Shown one piece after another: positions 55,102 through 63,556 of a DNA stretch of 64,000 bases. The notes beneath the pieces are model-generated. The model was not told where the DNA came from. It saw only the letters and a program-made list of their open reading frames with translations, and searched no databases. A program made the translations under genes and the position numbers. This DNA comes from Mesoterricola sediminis (GTDB lineage Bacteria > Acidobacteriota > Holophagae > Holophagales > Holophagaceae), in contig NZ_AP027081.1 of assembly GCF_030295425.1 (NCBI RefSeq), positions 2,358,965-2,422,964 on the forward strand. The letters run 5' to 3'. How positions within the stretch are numbered: the first letter of the stretch is position 1; every line of letters starts with the position of its first letter.

Positions 55102-57834
55102 ATGCGCGCCCTCCCCCTCCCTGCCTGGCCCTTCCGGGGCGCGGTGGTGCTCCTCCTGGCCGCGGGCGCGGCGCTGGGGGCGCAGGCGCCGGCCCCCCTG
55201 CGCCTGCGGGTGAAGGCGCCGGATTACCGGCTGGAGTTGGCGCCCCGGGCCTACGCGCCGGGCCAGCGTCCCCTCGTCCTGGCTCTGGGGGGCGGCGCCG
55301 CCAAGGGCATCGCGCACGTGGGCGTGCTCCAGCGCCTGGAGGAGGAGGGCCTGCCCGTGGATGGCATCGCGGGCACGAGCATGGGCGCCTTCATGGGGGC
55401 CATGTACGCGTCGGGCTATTCGGGGTTTGCCATCCAGCGCCTTTTCGAACGGGTGGACGTGGGGGCCCTCCTGATGGACCGCCAGCACCGCCGGCCCGGG
55501 GAAACCCTGTGGGAGCAGGAGCATGAACGAACCACCTTCCTCAGCCTGGAATTCGTTCCGGGCACGGGGGTGCTCTTCATGCCGGGCACGAGCCCGGGCC
55601 TGGACCTGAAGCGGGCCCTGCAGGTCCTCCTGGCCCGCCCCGCCGTTTCGGGCGCGGACTCCTTCGACGGGCTGCGGGTGCCTTTCCGGGCCGTGTCCAC
55701 GGACCTCCAGGCGGGCCGCGCGGCCCTGCCCGACCGCGGCGACCTGGGCACCGCGGTGCGCGCGTCCATGAGCATCCCGGGCGTCTTCAGCCCGGTGCTG
55801 CTGGGCGACCATCAGCACGTGGACGGCATGCTGGTCCAGAACCTGCCTGTGGAGGCCGCCCGGAGCCTGCCCGTCAAGGGCGTGGTGGTGGCGGTCGAGG
55901 TGGGCCAGGCCCTGGATTCCACGCGCCTGACGTCGGTGTTCGCGCTGGCGGTCCGCTCCCTGGATGTGAGCGTGGAGGAGCGCACGGAGATCAGCCGGAA
56001 GGCGGCGGACCTGCTCCTGCGCCCCCGCACGGACGCCCTGCCCTACCTGGATTTCCACCAGATGGTGGACCGCGCCGTGGCCGAGGGGCGCAGGGCCTTC
56101 GATGGGGCCCTGGACGCCCTCGAGCAGCGGATCTACGGACCGGAGGGCGAGGCCCCCTTCCCCGCCGGGCCCGTCACCGTCGTCGCCCCCGAGCCCCTGG
56201 GGGCCCAGGTGCGGGCCCTGGTCCGCGCGGGCCTGCCGGAGGGGCCGCGCCTCCGCCGGCACGGTCTGCGGGTCCTGCGCCGGATCCAGGCGGCGGGCTT
56301 CGCCCGGGAGGCGGAATGGACCTTCACCCCGGCCGGCCCGGTGCTGACCGTGACGCCCCAGCCCGTCCTCCGCGCCCTGGAGGTCCAGGCCGCCGGCGAC
56401 TGGGGCCAACTGGCGCGGACCTGCCTCGAGGGCGCCGGACTCCGGGAAGGGGCGGCCTACAATCCCGTGGCCCTCGGCCGGGCCCTGGACGCCTTCCTGC
56501 TGGAGACCACCATCCGGTCCCACCCCCTGGTGAAGCTGGACGCGGTGACCTTCGACGAAACGGCGGGGCGCTTGAGCCTCCGCATTTCCGAGCCCGGGCT
56601 CCCGCCCATCCGGGTGGAACCCGGCATCCTGTCCCCCGGCCAGACCCAGTACCTGGCCAACCTGCTGGCCCCCTTCGCGGGCCGGCCCCTGGAGGTGGAC
56701 ACCTTCACCCGCAGCGTCCTCCTGGGGGAAAAGCGCCTGGGCCTGGAGGAGATCCGCCTCGAGGCGGACCCGGCCCGGCCCCGCCCCGCCCTCCGGGCCC
56801 GGCCCATCCCCGATGACCGTGTCATCGTGGACGCCACCTTCGGGTACGAAACCACGTGGCAGGGCCATGCGGCCGTGGACGCCCGGGCCCACCGGGTCTT
56901 CGGGACCGCCCTCGGGTTCAGCGCGGAGGCCAGCGGGGACCGCCTCTGGACGACGGGCGGCCTGCGCCTGACCCGGGCCCTGGCCGCCTGGCCCCGCGTG
57001 GGTCTGGCCGTCGGCGCCCGCTCCGTGGAGCAGCACCTGCTCCCCGAGGTGCTGGACGCGCTCTTCGCGCTGGACCCCAGGATTCCCGGCCTGACGGGCC
57101 ACACCTTCCGGGAGCAGGGCGTGGCCACCGCCCTCTTCGCGCGGGTCGGCCTGGACGACCGGGGCCTGGTGGAGGTGGAGGGCAGCCGCAGCTGGATCCG
57201 GACCCAGCCCGGGGCCGGACCGGACCTGGCGCCCAGCCTCTACCAGGTCCAGGCCCGCTTCGAATGGGACAGCTTCGACCGCTACCTCTTTCCCACCGAG
57301 GGTTTCCTCGTGCGGACCCGCTTCGGCCAGGGCCGGCAGGAGCGCCCCGGCGCGCCCACCGCCTGGTACCGCTTCGCCTACCTGCGGGCCCGGCGCCTCT
57401 GGCCCGTGGCCCCGTGGGGCAGCGTGGACGCGGACCTGGAGAGCGGCCTGGGCTGGGACCTCCCCCTCGCCCGGTACTACCCCGTGGGCGGCCCGGCCTT
57501 CCTCGCCGGGACGGCCAGCGCCGGCCATCCCACCCCCAACTTTGCAATCCTGCGCCTCGGCCTACCCCTGCACGTGGTGCGGGTCTTCGGGGTGAACGTC
57601 CAGGCGACCCCGCGCCTGGACGCCGCCTACCTGGGCGCGGCGTCGCCCCACCGCCTGCGGGAGGCCGGGGCCTGGGTCCGGGCGGCCGGCGTCTCCTTCC
57701 GGGCGGAGCTGGGCCGCTACTACCTGGAACTGGACGCGGGCCGCGCCGCCAGCACCGATCCCGCCTTCCGGGCGCGCACCCGGGTCAACCTCCTGGTGGG
57801 CACCCACCCGTTCGACCTCTGGTGGCGACGTTAG
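55102..57834 (+). CDS. Patatin-like phospholipase with POTRA and beta-barrel (PlpD type, type Vd secretion)
   Basis: A 910-residue exported protein (signal to about residue 27). Residues 55-330 are a patatin domain: oxyanion loop GGGAAKG (63-69), nucleophile elbow GTSMG (Ser93) and the dyad Asp241 in DGM, where DGG/DGA is usual. Residues about 345-510 contain POTRA-like repeats, and 510-910 a BamA/Omp85-type barrel (YLFPTEGFLVRTRFGQG, YYPVGGPAFLAGT, final ...LLVGTHPFDLWWRR). This is the layout of type Vd autotransporters such as PlpD, which present a lipase at the cell surface. GGAGG precedes the ATG. Confidence 0.88.
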   Translation: MRALPLPAWPFRGAVVLLLAAGAALGAQAPAPLRLRVKAPDYRLELAPRAYAPGQRPLVLALGGGAAKGIAHVGVLQRLEEEGLPVDGIAGTSMGAFMGAMYASGYSGFAIQRLFERVDVGALLMDRQHRRPGETLWEQEHERTTFLSLEFVPGTGVLFMPGTSPGLDLKRALQVLLARPAVSGADSFDGLRVPFRAVSTDLQAGRAALPDRGDLGTAVRASMSIPGVFSPVLLGDHQHVDGMLVQNLPVEAARSLPVKGVVVAVEVGQALDSTRLTSVFALAVRSLDVSVEERTEISRKAADLLLRPRTDALPYLDFHQMVDRAVAEGRRAFDGALDALEQRIYGPEGEAPFPAGPVTVVAPEPLGAQVRALVRAGLPEGPRLRRHGLRVLRRIQAAGFAREAEWTFTPAGPVLTVTPQPVLRALEVQAAGDWGQLARTCLEGAGLREGAAYNPVALGRALDAFLLETTIRSHPLVKLDAVTFDETAGRLSLRISEPGLPPIRVEPGILSPGQTQYLANLLAPFAGRPLEVDTFTRSVLLGEKRLGLEEIRLEADPARPRPALRARPIPDDRVIVDATFGYETTWQGHAAVDARAHRVFGTALGFSAEASGDRLWTTGGLRLTRALAAWPRVGLAVGARSVEQHLLPEVLDALFALDPRIPGLTGHTFREQGVATALFARVGLDDRGLVEVEGSRSWIRTQPGAGPDLAPSLYQVQARFEWDSFDRYLFPTEGFLVRTRFGQGRQERPGAPTAWYRFAYLRARRLWPVAPWGSVDADLESGLGWDLPLARYYPVGGPAFLAGTASAGHPTPNFAILRLGLPLHVVRVFGVNVQATPRLDAAYLGAASPHRLREAGAWVRAAGVSFRAELGRYYLELDAGRAASTDPAFRARTRVNLLVGTHPFDLWWRR

Positions 57835-58204
57835 GAGCCAGGCGCCCAGCGCGCCGATGAGGATCAACAGCCAAGCTATTGAGCGACATCAGAAGTGACC
57901 CGTCGTATTGACTCACCATGGATCCTTACCAGATCATCCTGCATTTTTTCAGTCGCTTACTGTTGGTTGGAACCTTCCATCTGGTTCTCACGGAACCGCT
58001 GACCAGTCTCATCCCACACAGATTTGCCTGGAATGGATAGGGCAACGCAGGGATGCGACCTGAGCGGTTCCAGGGGCGCCGAGCGGCGGGGGGCCGGCCA
58101 TAGCCGGCTCCTTTTGCAGGCCGGGGGCGCCACCCGCGATAAATCCCGGGGTGAGGCCGAAGGCCGAGGGGCAGAGCCCCTTCAGAGGGGACTGGCCACT
58201 GTGT
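57835..58204. other. Gene-free stretch with mobile-element debris
   Basis: No coding frame can be supported. It contains the solitary IS21-like end at 57877-57902 and ends in fragments leading to a truncated transposase-like gene. The sequence around 57930-58010 is noticeably less GC-rich than the core chromosome. Confidence 0.45.
57877..57902. repeat. Solitary IS21-like terminal repeat
   Basis: TATTGAGCGACATCAGAAGT then GACCC resembles the left end of the complete IS21 element at 61322 (TGTCAAGCGACATCAAAATT then GACCC), in the same orientation; a second weaker TTGACTCACC unit follows, as in the intact element. It is probably the relic of an older insertion. Confidence 0.55.
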
Positions 58205-58560
58205 TCAGCTGCAGCCTTCCTCCGTGAGACTGGCCTGGCCAAAGACCAGGCGCTTGGCATAGTTGCTGCGCCATACCTTTACCCTGCGTTGGATCGTCCG
58301 GAGGTTTTTCTTGGAAAGGGCGGCCGGGTGGGCTTCCTCGAGCCGCCTGAGGATCGCCGCTGCGGTGCAGGCCGGATCGAGGTCGAGCCATGCTTCCACC
58401 TGGGGCCAGACCATCTCGACGACCTCCGATAGACGTCCGCCGACGGGCCCCCACTCTTCGCGGGGTATCCGTCTTCTCCGGATTCTTTTAACCGGATTGG
58501 GCCCTTCCTCTTTCCAAAGGTCGCAAAGGCTGGTCAGGAATGCCTGGATATCAGGCAAAC
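58205..58560 (-). pseudogene. C-terminal transposase-like fragment
   Basis: The minus-strand frame ends AAILRRLEEAHPAALSKKNL then RTIQRRVKVWRSNYAKRLVFG, which resembles the C-terminal region of integrase-core transposases (pattern LLxxLQxxxP...LRTLQRRVxxWR...A-L-VFG). No DDE core is present upstream; the frame only extends about 30 codons beyond the similarity. Read as the tail of a deleted transposase. Confidence 0.5.
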
Positions 58561-58589
58561 CTAGTCCACCGGCTTCACCTGAGTCCTTG

Positions 58590-58823
58590 TTAACCAAGGT
58601 TGGAGATCGGACCCCACAGCCGGTACTGGCCATAGCCCAAGGACTCAAGATTTCTCTGCCAGTAGTTGTAGGCGTTCAGGTAAGTCTGAACACCATCGCC
58701 TGTTTGCGACGGCTTGGAAGTATTCGTAATTTCCACAACACCATTAGGCGATGCTTCAGAAGCGCTTGTCGTGCTGCCATCAGGTTCAGTTCGGGATGGG
58801 GGCGCAGCACACCAATAATGCAT
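58590..58823 (-). CDS. Short hypothetical protein in the low-GC block
   Basis: A 77-residue frame with a protein-like C-terminal half (NTSKPSQTGDGVQTYLNAYN, YWQRNLESLGYGQYRLWGP) and a Ser/Thr-rich start. The tract SQTGD recurs just upstream (SQTGDWEP, near 58870), so it may be the end of a larger gene broken by a stop. No family recognised. GC content is much lower than in the flanking chromosome. Confidence 0.3.
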   Translation of the reverse strand: MHYWCAAPPSRTEPDGSTTSASEASPNGVVEITNTSKPSQTGDGVQTYLNAYNYWQRNLESLGYGQYRLWGPISNLG

Positions 58824-58877
58824 TGGATTATTTCGCTTCGCACGAATCCATGCCGGTTCCCAATCGCCTGTTTGCGA

Positions 58878-59381
58878 CTAATCGATTTCATACTCCCACT
58901 TGATCCTCCATAGAAACCCATTCTTAAATTCAAAGGCTACTGAATTGGAAATCACATCACCTATAGCGTAGGAGACGGAATTCCTGCTGTCCGAGGAAGG
59001 AGGTCCGAGGCGCTCAAGAACTGATCCTCGGGTGGACCCAACCCGAATGCCCATGGGTAGCATTACATCCTTTGAGGTGATCACCAAAGATCCCAACAAA
59101 TCATTCGGAGCCGTCTTTGATCGGTAAAATTTAAACCAATAGCCTTTAGCACTACAGGTGCGCCATTCATCTACCTGGTTCGGATCATTTGGGTTCTTGA
59201 CCTTCTTGACCAAAACCTTACACGGCTTACTCCGATTTGCAGCGAAGAACTCATTTCCAAACCTGACTACCTCCTGAACCGCTGCCGCCGGGCTTGGCTG
59301 GCCCCCCAGGACGGACAAAGGCGATCCAATAAGGAGTACAGCGGCGAACAGGTTTCTTAGAATTGAAACAGCCTTTGTCAT
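58878..59381 (-). CDS. Putative secreted protein next to the M23 domain gene
   Basis: A 167-residue exported protein (signal MTKAVSILRNLFAAVLLIGSPLSVLGG) with two Cys and a C-terminal segment IRVGSTRGSVLERLGPPSSD, then a strand pair, resembling the small GxSxxxVxxxLG-type domains of SmpA/lipoprotein-like proteins. No family is assigned. It lies 66 bases downstream of the M23 gene on the same strand, and both are lower in GC than the chromosome. A periplasmic immunity role is possible but is inference from layout. Confidence 0.6.
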   Translation of the reverse strand: MTKAVSILRNLFAAVLLIGSPLSVLGGQPSPAAAVQEVVRFGNEFFAANRSKPCKVLVKKVKNPNDPNQVDEWRTCSAKGYWFKFYRSKTAPNDLLGSLVITSKDVMLPMGIRVGSTRGSVLERLGPPSSDSRNSVSYAIGDVISNSVAFEFKNGFLWRIKWEYEID

Positions 59382-59447
59382 AGCTTAATCCTCGATTCAA
59401 ACAGCGAAATCGTACCTATTGGTGTCCGAGCCAGGTCGCTCAAGTTT

Positions 59448-60158
59448 TCACCTCGGTGCCCGTGGGTTCACAAGATCAATCCCGTTATGACCTTTCTGGT
59501 GTAGGTCATCTTTCACACCATATGGAGTTCGAACCCTCTGGTGGTTAACGACCGGTAACCCTGTGACTGCAGGTTTAACAAATGCGCCCGATGCGCTTTT
59601 CTCAAAAACATGGGCATGAGGTCCGGTTGAATGACCATTTGTTGGGTTGGCGTAGGTTCCAATTACGTCTCCAGCTTTGATCTCGAACTTGAAGGGAGCC
59701 ACCGGTTTGGGCTCAGAACCTGGCGTGGCATGTGCGAATCCAAACTTCGAGCCATCCGCCGCCGTGACAGTGATGACATACCCACCGAGGGCACTGTGAT
59801 CCGAACTTTGCCAGCCCCCGGTGACTGAAACGCCATCCTTCCACGCCCTGACTTCGCGGCTTTCGCCTTCGGTCCTTGCCAGGATCGCCTCCCCCATTAA
59901 TTGGGCAGGTGGCTTGATTTCGGTTGATACACCAGGGATTGAGAACCGTGCCGCTAGATCAGGTTGTCCTGCTTGCGACAACGCAGCACCCCACCGCATT
60001 TCCCAGCCGCGAGGCGCTGATTGCCTTGTACCACATCGCTTTTCAAAGACCGATGGGCCATGGTACCACCTGAGACCCCCTGACGCGCTTTTCCCGGCGC
60101 GCCGAGGACGGCAGCCTGGGTAAGCGGCTAAAGAAGGAACAACGAGAGGGGGAGGCAC
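59448..60158 (-). CDS. M23-type peptidase domain protein with displaced metal motif
   Basis: A 236-residue frame; the true start is uncertain (GTG at 60158, or ATG at 59999 giving 183 residues), and the N-terminus may be truncated. It has the LytM core GGYVITVTAADGSKFGFAHATPG (strand plus His143), a GDVIG turn, and HSTGPHAHV (His176, 181, 183). The HxGxD motif that normally opens the domain is found instead at the C-terminus (HNGID, 224-228). Such enzymes cut peptidoglycan cross-links. No signal peptide is seen. The block is low in GC and may be a horizontally acquired toxin module. Confidence 0.6.
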   Translation of the reverse strand: MPPPLVVPSLAAYPGCRPRRAGKSASGGLRWYHGPSVFEKRCGTRQSAPRGWEMRWGAALSQAGQPDLAARFSIPGVSTEIKPPAQLMGEAILARTEGESREVRAWKDGVSVTGGWQSSDHSALGGYVITVTAADGSKFGFAHATPGSEPKPVAPFKFEIKAGDVIGTYANPTNGHSTGPHAHVFEKSASGAFVKPAVTGLPVVNHQRVRTPYGVKDDLHQKGHNGIDLVNPRAPR

Positions 60159-60179
60159 CCCCTTAGGGTAGCCTCCCCC
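60148..60179 (-). terminator. Terminator after the toxin-antitoxin operon
   Basis: A 9-bp stem GGGGGAGGC/GCCTCCCCC, extended by an inner ACCC/GGGT pairing, lies 17 bases beyond the toxin stop on the minus strand. Confidence 0.7.
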
Positions 60180-60195
60180 GACCCGTTCCTGCCCT

Positions 60196-60465
60196 TCAGC
60201 GGTAGACTTCCCGCCGGTTCCCGATGCGCACCACCAGCACCTTCAGCTGGCCGTCCTCGATGGCGCAGATGATCCGGTAGTCGCCCACCCGGTATTTCCA
60301 GAACTCCCCCAGTCGCGAGCCCTGGAGCGCCTCCCCGATGCACCGGGGATCCTCCAGGGGCGCGATGCGCTCGCTCAGGAATTTGAGAATCCTCCGTGCC
60401 ACCGGGGGGTCGAGGTCTCGCAATTCCTTCCGGGCCGCAGGCGCGAACTCAATGCTCCAGGCCAT
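60196..60465 (-). CDS. RelE/ParE-family toxin
   Basis: An 89-residue toxin with the RelE fold pattern: [20 protein letters not shown], the [37 protein letters not shown] strands and the C-terminal Arg/Tyr. It is probably an mRNA-cleaving toxin of the RelE subgroup. Its start overlaps the antitoxin gene by 17 bases, so the two are translationally coupled. Confidence 0.92.
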   Translation of the reverse strand: MAWSIEFAPAARKELRDLDPPVARRILKFLSERIAPLEDPRCIGEALQGSRLGEFWKYRVGDYRIICAIEDGQLKVLVVRIGNRREVYR

Positions 60466-60673
60466 GTTCGCGCATCACTTCGTCGAGGGGGACGGTCTGG
60501 GTGCGGCCGGCGCGGACGTCTTCCAGGGCGCGTTCGGCCAGGTAGATGTCCTCCAGGTCGTCCAGGTAGCCCAGGATGGCCTCCCGGGCATAGAACGTCT
60601 TGGTGCGGCCCGTGGCTTCGGCCAGGGCCGTCAGGCGGCGTTCGATGTCCTCGGGCAGGCGGATGGCGAGCAT
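60449..60673 (-). CDS. RelB-type ribbon-helix-helix antitoxin
   Basis: A 74-residue antitoxin. The N-terminal [33 protein letters not shown] is the ribbon-helix-helix DNA-binding part, and the acidic tail ([20 protein letters not shown]) binds the toxin. AAGGAG precedes the ATG. A degraded copy is at 54540-54739. Confidence 0.9.
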   Translation of the reverse strand: MLAIRLPEDIERRLTALAEATGRTKTFYAREAILGYLDDLEDIYLAERALEDVRAGRTQTVPLDEVMREHGLEH

Positions 60674-60687
60674 GGGAAGCTCCTTGC

Positions 60688-60703
60688 TATACAAGTATAG
60701 CGT
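60688..60703. promoter_or_regulatory. Palindromic operator of the toxin-antitoxin operon
   Basis: GCTATAC-AA-GTATAGC is a perfect palindrome 15 bases upstream of the antitoxin ATG. It is placed and sized for autoregulation by the ribbon-helix-helix antitoxin, and its TATAC half overlaps a likely -10 region. Confidence 0.7.
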
Positions 60704-60735
60704 TCCTCCCGGACCTGTAAAGGATGCCTTGAAAT

Positions 60736-61258
60736 TCATGCGTTTTCCTCCTCTTCGGCTTCGCGCTCCAGGGCCTCCAGCAGGGCCTCGGCGGTGGGCT
60801 CCGGGTCGTGCTGGCCCGGCTCGGCCATCCTTCCGGGGTGCGTGGCGGCGTGGACGCTCTTGAGGAGCCGGATGCTGACCTGGGTGTAGATCTGGGTCGT
60901 GCTCAGCTCCACGTGGCCCAGCATGGCCTGGATGAACCGGATGTCGGCGCCGCCCTCCAGCATGAGGGTGGCCATGGTGTGGCGGAACAGGTGGCAGGCG
61001 CCCTTCTTGCCCACCCCGGACTTCTCCACGTAGATCCGCACCAGGCGCGTCAGGGCGTTGGGGCTGAACGCCTCGCCCCACTCGGAGAGGAACAGCGTCC
61101 CGTCGTCCCGAACCCCAACTAGGTCCGGCCTGGCGCTCTCCTTGTATTTCTGGATCCAGGCCAACGCCCGTTCTCCGATGGGGATCATGCGGTCCTTCCG
61201 GCCCTTGCCCTGGCGGATCATCACCGTCCCGCGCTCGGCGTCGATGTTGGGCACGGAA
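60736..61258 (-). pseudogene. Tyrosine integrase, N-terminus missing
   Basis: The C-terminal catalytic half is intact: GKGRKDRMIPIGERALAWIQ, HLFRHTMATLML (HxxR), MLGHVELSTTQIYTQV with the nucleophile Tyr. The core-binding domain and the first catalytic Arg are absent; similarity begins about IDAERGTVMIRQ, shortly before the IS21-family element. An in-frame start at 61305 only adds unrelated residues. It cannot be an active recombinase alone. Confidence 0.85.
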
Positions 61259-61456
61259 CCATGCGGACCTGCGGATCCGCCGGGCCACAAACACCACGCC
61301 GCCATCTGTAGAAACCGGACGTGTCAAGCGACATCAAAATTGACCCACCAGGCGACACGAAAACTGACCCACCTGGTAGTTGGGAACTGAAGCCGCCGGG
61401 GTGTCCGGAGCGGAGGCCGTAGGCCGTAGCGCAGGACATCCCGGCGGGCGCGGCCA

Positions 61457-62233
61457 TCATCCGGCCACTTCCTTGGCTGGCACGACGCCAGCCCGGCGCT
61501 TTTCCTTGAGGCGGTAGCTCTCTCCCTTGATCGTCACGATATGGCTGTGGTGCAGGAGCCTGTCCAGGATGGCCGTCGCGACCACCTCGTCCCCCAGCAT
61601 CTCTCCCCAGGAGCCCACGGGCTGGTTGCTGGTGATCATCAGGCTGCCCTTCTCGTAGCGCTTCCGCACCAGATGAAAGAACAGATGCCCGGACCGTCGC
61701 TCCATGGGCAGGTAGCCGAGCTCGTCCACGACCAGGACATGGGGGCGGGCGAATACCCTCAGGGCCTCATCCAGCGCCCCGTGGTCCGAGGCCGCCGCCA
61801 GTTGGTGGACCAGGTCCGCGGCGTGGATGAACCTGGCGCTGTATCCCTGCTCGATGGCCTTCCGAGCCAAGGCGATGGCCAGATGGGTCTTTCCCACGCC
61901 CGGCGGCCCCAGGAGCAGGACATTCGTTGCGTTGGCGACGTAGCGTCCCGTCTCCAGTTCCGTCACAAGGCGGCGGTCCAGGCTGGGCTGCAGGCTGAAG
62001 TCGTAGTCCTCCATGCGCCGGTCCAAGGGGAACTTGGCCATCTGGATCCGCATCCGGGCCCGCTTCTGGTCCTTGCTTTCGATTTCCTCCCTGATCACCA
62101 AGTCGAGAAAGTCCAGGAAACTCATCTCGTTCTGGGCCCCGCGGTCCAGGAGGGTGTCCAGGCGCTCCCGGGTGCTGACCAGCTTCAGCCGGGTCAGGTG
62201 ACGCTCCAGACGTTCGAGCCGGGGATCTACCAT
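61457..62233 (-). CDS. istB: IS21-family ATPase helper IstB
   Basis: A 258-residue DnaC-like AAA+ protein. Walker A is GPPGVGKT (109-116), Walker B is VLVVDELG with Asp170-Glu171, and sensor I is in MITSNQP. The N-terminal helical domain (RLERHLTRLKLVSTRERLD) is typical of IstB. It selects the target and activates IstA. Its ATG overlaps the istA stop (ATGGTAG). Confidence 0.95.
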   Translation of the reverse strand: MVDPRLERLERHLTRLKLVSTRERLDTLLDRGAQNEMSFLDFLDLVIREEIESKDQKRARMRIQMAKFPLDRRMEDYDFSLQPSLDRRLVTELETGRYVANATNVLLLGPPGVGKTHLAIALARKAIEQGYSARFIHAADLVHQLAAASDHGALDEALRVFARPHVLVVDELGYLPMERRSGHLFFHLVRKRYEKGSLMITSNQPVGSWGEMLGDEVVATAILDRLLHHSHIVTIKGESYRLKEKRRAGVVPAKEVAG

Positions 62234-63480
62234 GCCTCACCTCCCACGATGGCGGCGTAGTGGGAGAGTGGCCGCCGGATCTCGCTGGGTTTGCCCACCC
62301 GGGCGATGCCGTTGGTGAAGCTGACGGCGTGACCAGGATCCTCGATGACTTGGCGGCGTCCTGGATGGACCGGATGCTCCGCGATCACCTGGTCCTGGCA
62401 GAACACCTGGATGGTGTCGGCCTCGACGGTCACCTCCAGGGTGGCCCCGATGAACTGGGGCGGGACGCTGTAGCGGTTGGTATCCACATCGATCCGGCCA
62501 TCCGCAGCCACCGTCCGGGACAGGTGGCGCACCAGGAGGTAGCTGGGATGGTTCCCAATCGGGCGCAAGGCCGCCTTCTCCGCCGGAAATCGATCTATCG
62601 GCCTCTCGCCGATGGTCCCGTGGATTCGGGTGTCGGCCACGTTGAGCATCCACCAGACCAGATGCTCATCCAGGGCCTCATCGGATTCCCAGCCCTCGCG
62701 CCCAAGGGCATTCCCCTTGGCATAGCCGACGCTCCGTTCCACCTTGCCTTTCGTTTTCGCCCGGAACGGCTGGCAGGCCCTGGGCACCGTCCCCCAGTGA
62801 CGGCAGAAGGCGTCGAATTCCGGATGGAAGACGGGGATACCTCCCTTGCGCCTGTCCACCAGGGGCTTGGCATTGTCGGTCAGGAGGATCTCCGGGACGC
62901 CCTCGAAGTGCTGGAAGGCCCGTTCGATGCCCATGATCCAATCCCGCTGGCGGAGGCTCCCGGAGATCTCGATATAGCACCGCCGGCTGTAGCCGAGGGT
63001 CGCCACGAACACGTAGCGCTTCTGCCGGACTCCGCCGATCTGCAGCCACTTCTCCCCGAAGTCCACCTGCATCTGCTTGCCTGGCGGGGTCTCGAACCGG
63101 ACCGTGGCCTGCTCAGCCCTCTCGTAGCTCTGCCGGAAGGGGCGGAGGGCCCTCTCGACGGTCCGCAGGCTCACGGAGACTCCGATGGCCTCCAGTTCCT
63201 GGCGAAGGACATCGGCATTCCGGACCCCTGCGTTGAACTGGTTCTGGATCCAGAAGTAATACCTGTCCAGGAGGCCGGCCCGGGAGCCGTTTCCATAGCT
63301 TCTGTCCGGCCCTCCACGAAGCCAGTCCCGGACCGTATTCCGAGAGAGGCCGACCTCCCGGGCGATCTTTCGGATCGACCAGCCCAAGTTCTGCAAAGCA
63401 AATATTTGGGCCACTGCACCGTCTCCGAGCATTCTGGCCTCCGGCTTATGGAGACCAGCGTCCCGCGGTTCGAACTCCAT
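62227..63480 (-). CDS. istA: IS21-family transposase IstA
   Basis: A 417-residue DDE transposase. The N-terminal helix-turn-helix (GWSIRKIAREVGLSRNTVRDWL) binds the terminal repeats. The catalytic triad is Asp140 (QVDFGEKW), Asp202 (LTDNAKP) and Glu248 (KGKVERSV). A C-terminal beta-barrel (VDTNRYSVPPQFIGATLEV) follows. The frame is complete. Confidence 0.95.
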   Translation of the reverse strand: MEFEPRDAGLHKPEARMLGDGAVAQIFALQNLGWSIRKIAREVGLSRNTVRDWLRGGPDRSYGNGSRAGLLDRYYFWIQNQFNAGVRNADVLRQELEAIGVSVSLRTVERALRPFRQSYERAEQATVRFETPPGKQMQVDFGEKWLQIGGVRQKRYVFVATLGYSRRCYIEISGSLRQRDWIMGIERAFQHFEGVPEILLTDNAKPLVDRRKGGIPVFHPEFDAFCRHWGTVPRACQPFRAKTKGKVERSVGYAKGNALGREGWESDEALDEHLVWWMLNVADTRIHGTIGERPIDRFPAEKAALRPIGNHPSYLLVRHLSRTVAADGRIDVDTNRYSVPPQFIGATLEVTVEADTIQVFCQDQVIAEHPVHPGRRQVIEDPGHAVSFTNGIARVGKPSEIRRPLSHYAAIVGGEAW

Positions 63481-63556
63481 GCCCTCCTCCTTTCGGGGGG
63501 GTGGGTCAGAATTCGTGTCGCAAGTGGGTCAGTTTCGGATGTCGCCCGATAGGACG

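Larger units (their letters stand above)
61322..63551 (-). mobile_element. Complete IS21-family insertion sequence
   Basis: The left end (TGTCAAGCGACATC at 61322) and the inverted right end (TATCGGGCGACATC ending at 63551) match well, and each end has a second copy of the GCGACA...TGACCCACC unit, the multiple terminal repeats typical of IS21. GGACG flanks the element on both sides (61317-61321 and 63552-63556) as a 5-bp target duplication. It contains istA and istB, both intact, so the copy looks recent and possibly active. Confidence 0.93.

Noticed and set aside
57562-57867. Minus-strand membrane protein end (ILIGALGAWLL) opposite the patatin gene
   Set aside because: The hydrophobic stretch is short and the rest is antisense to the conserved final strands of the autotransporter barrel.
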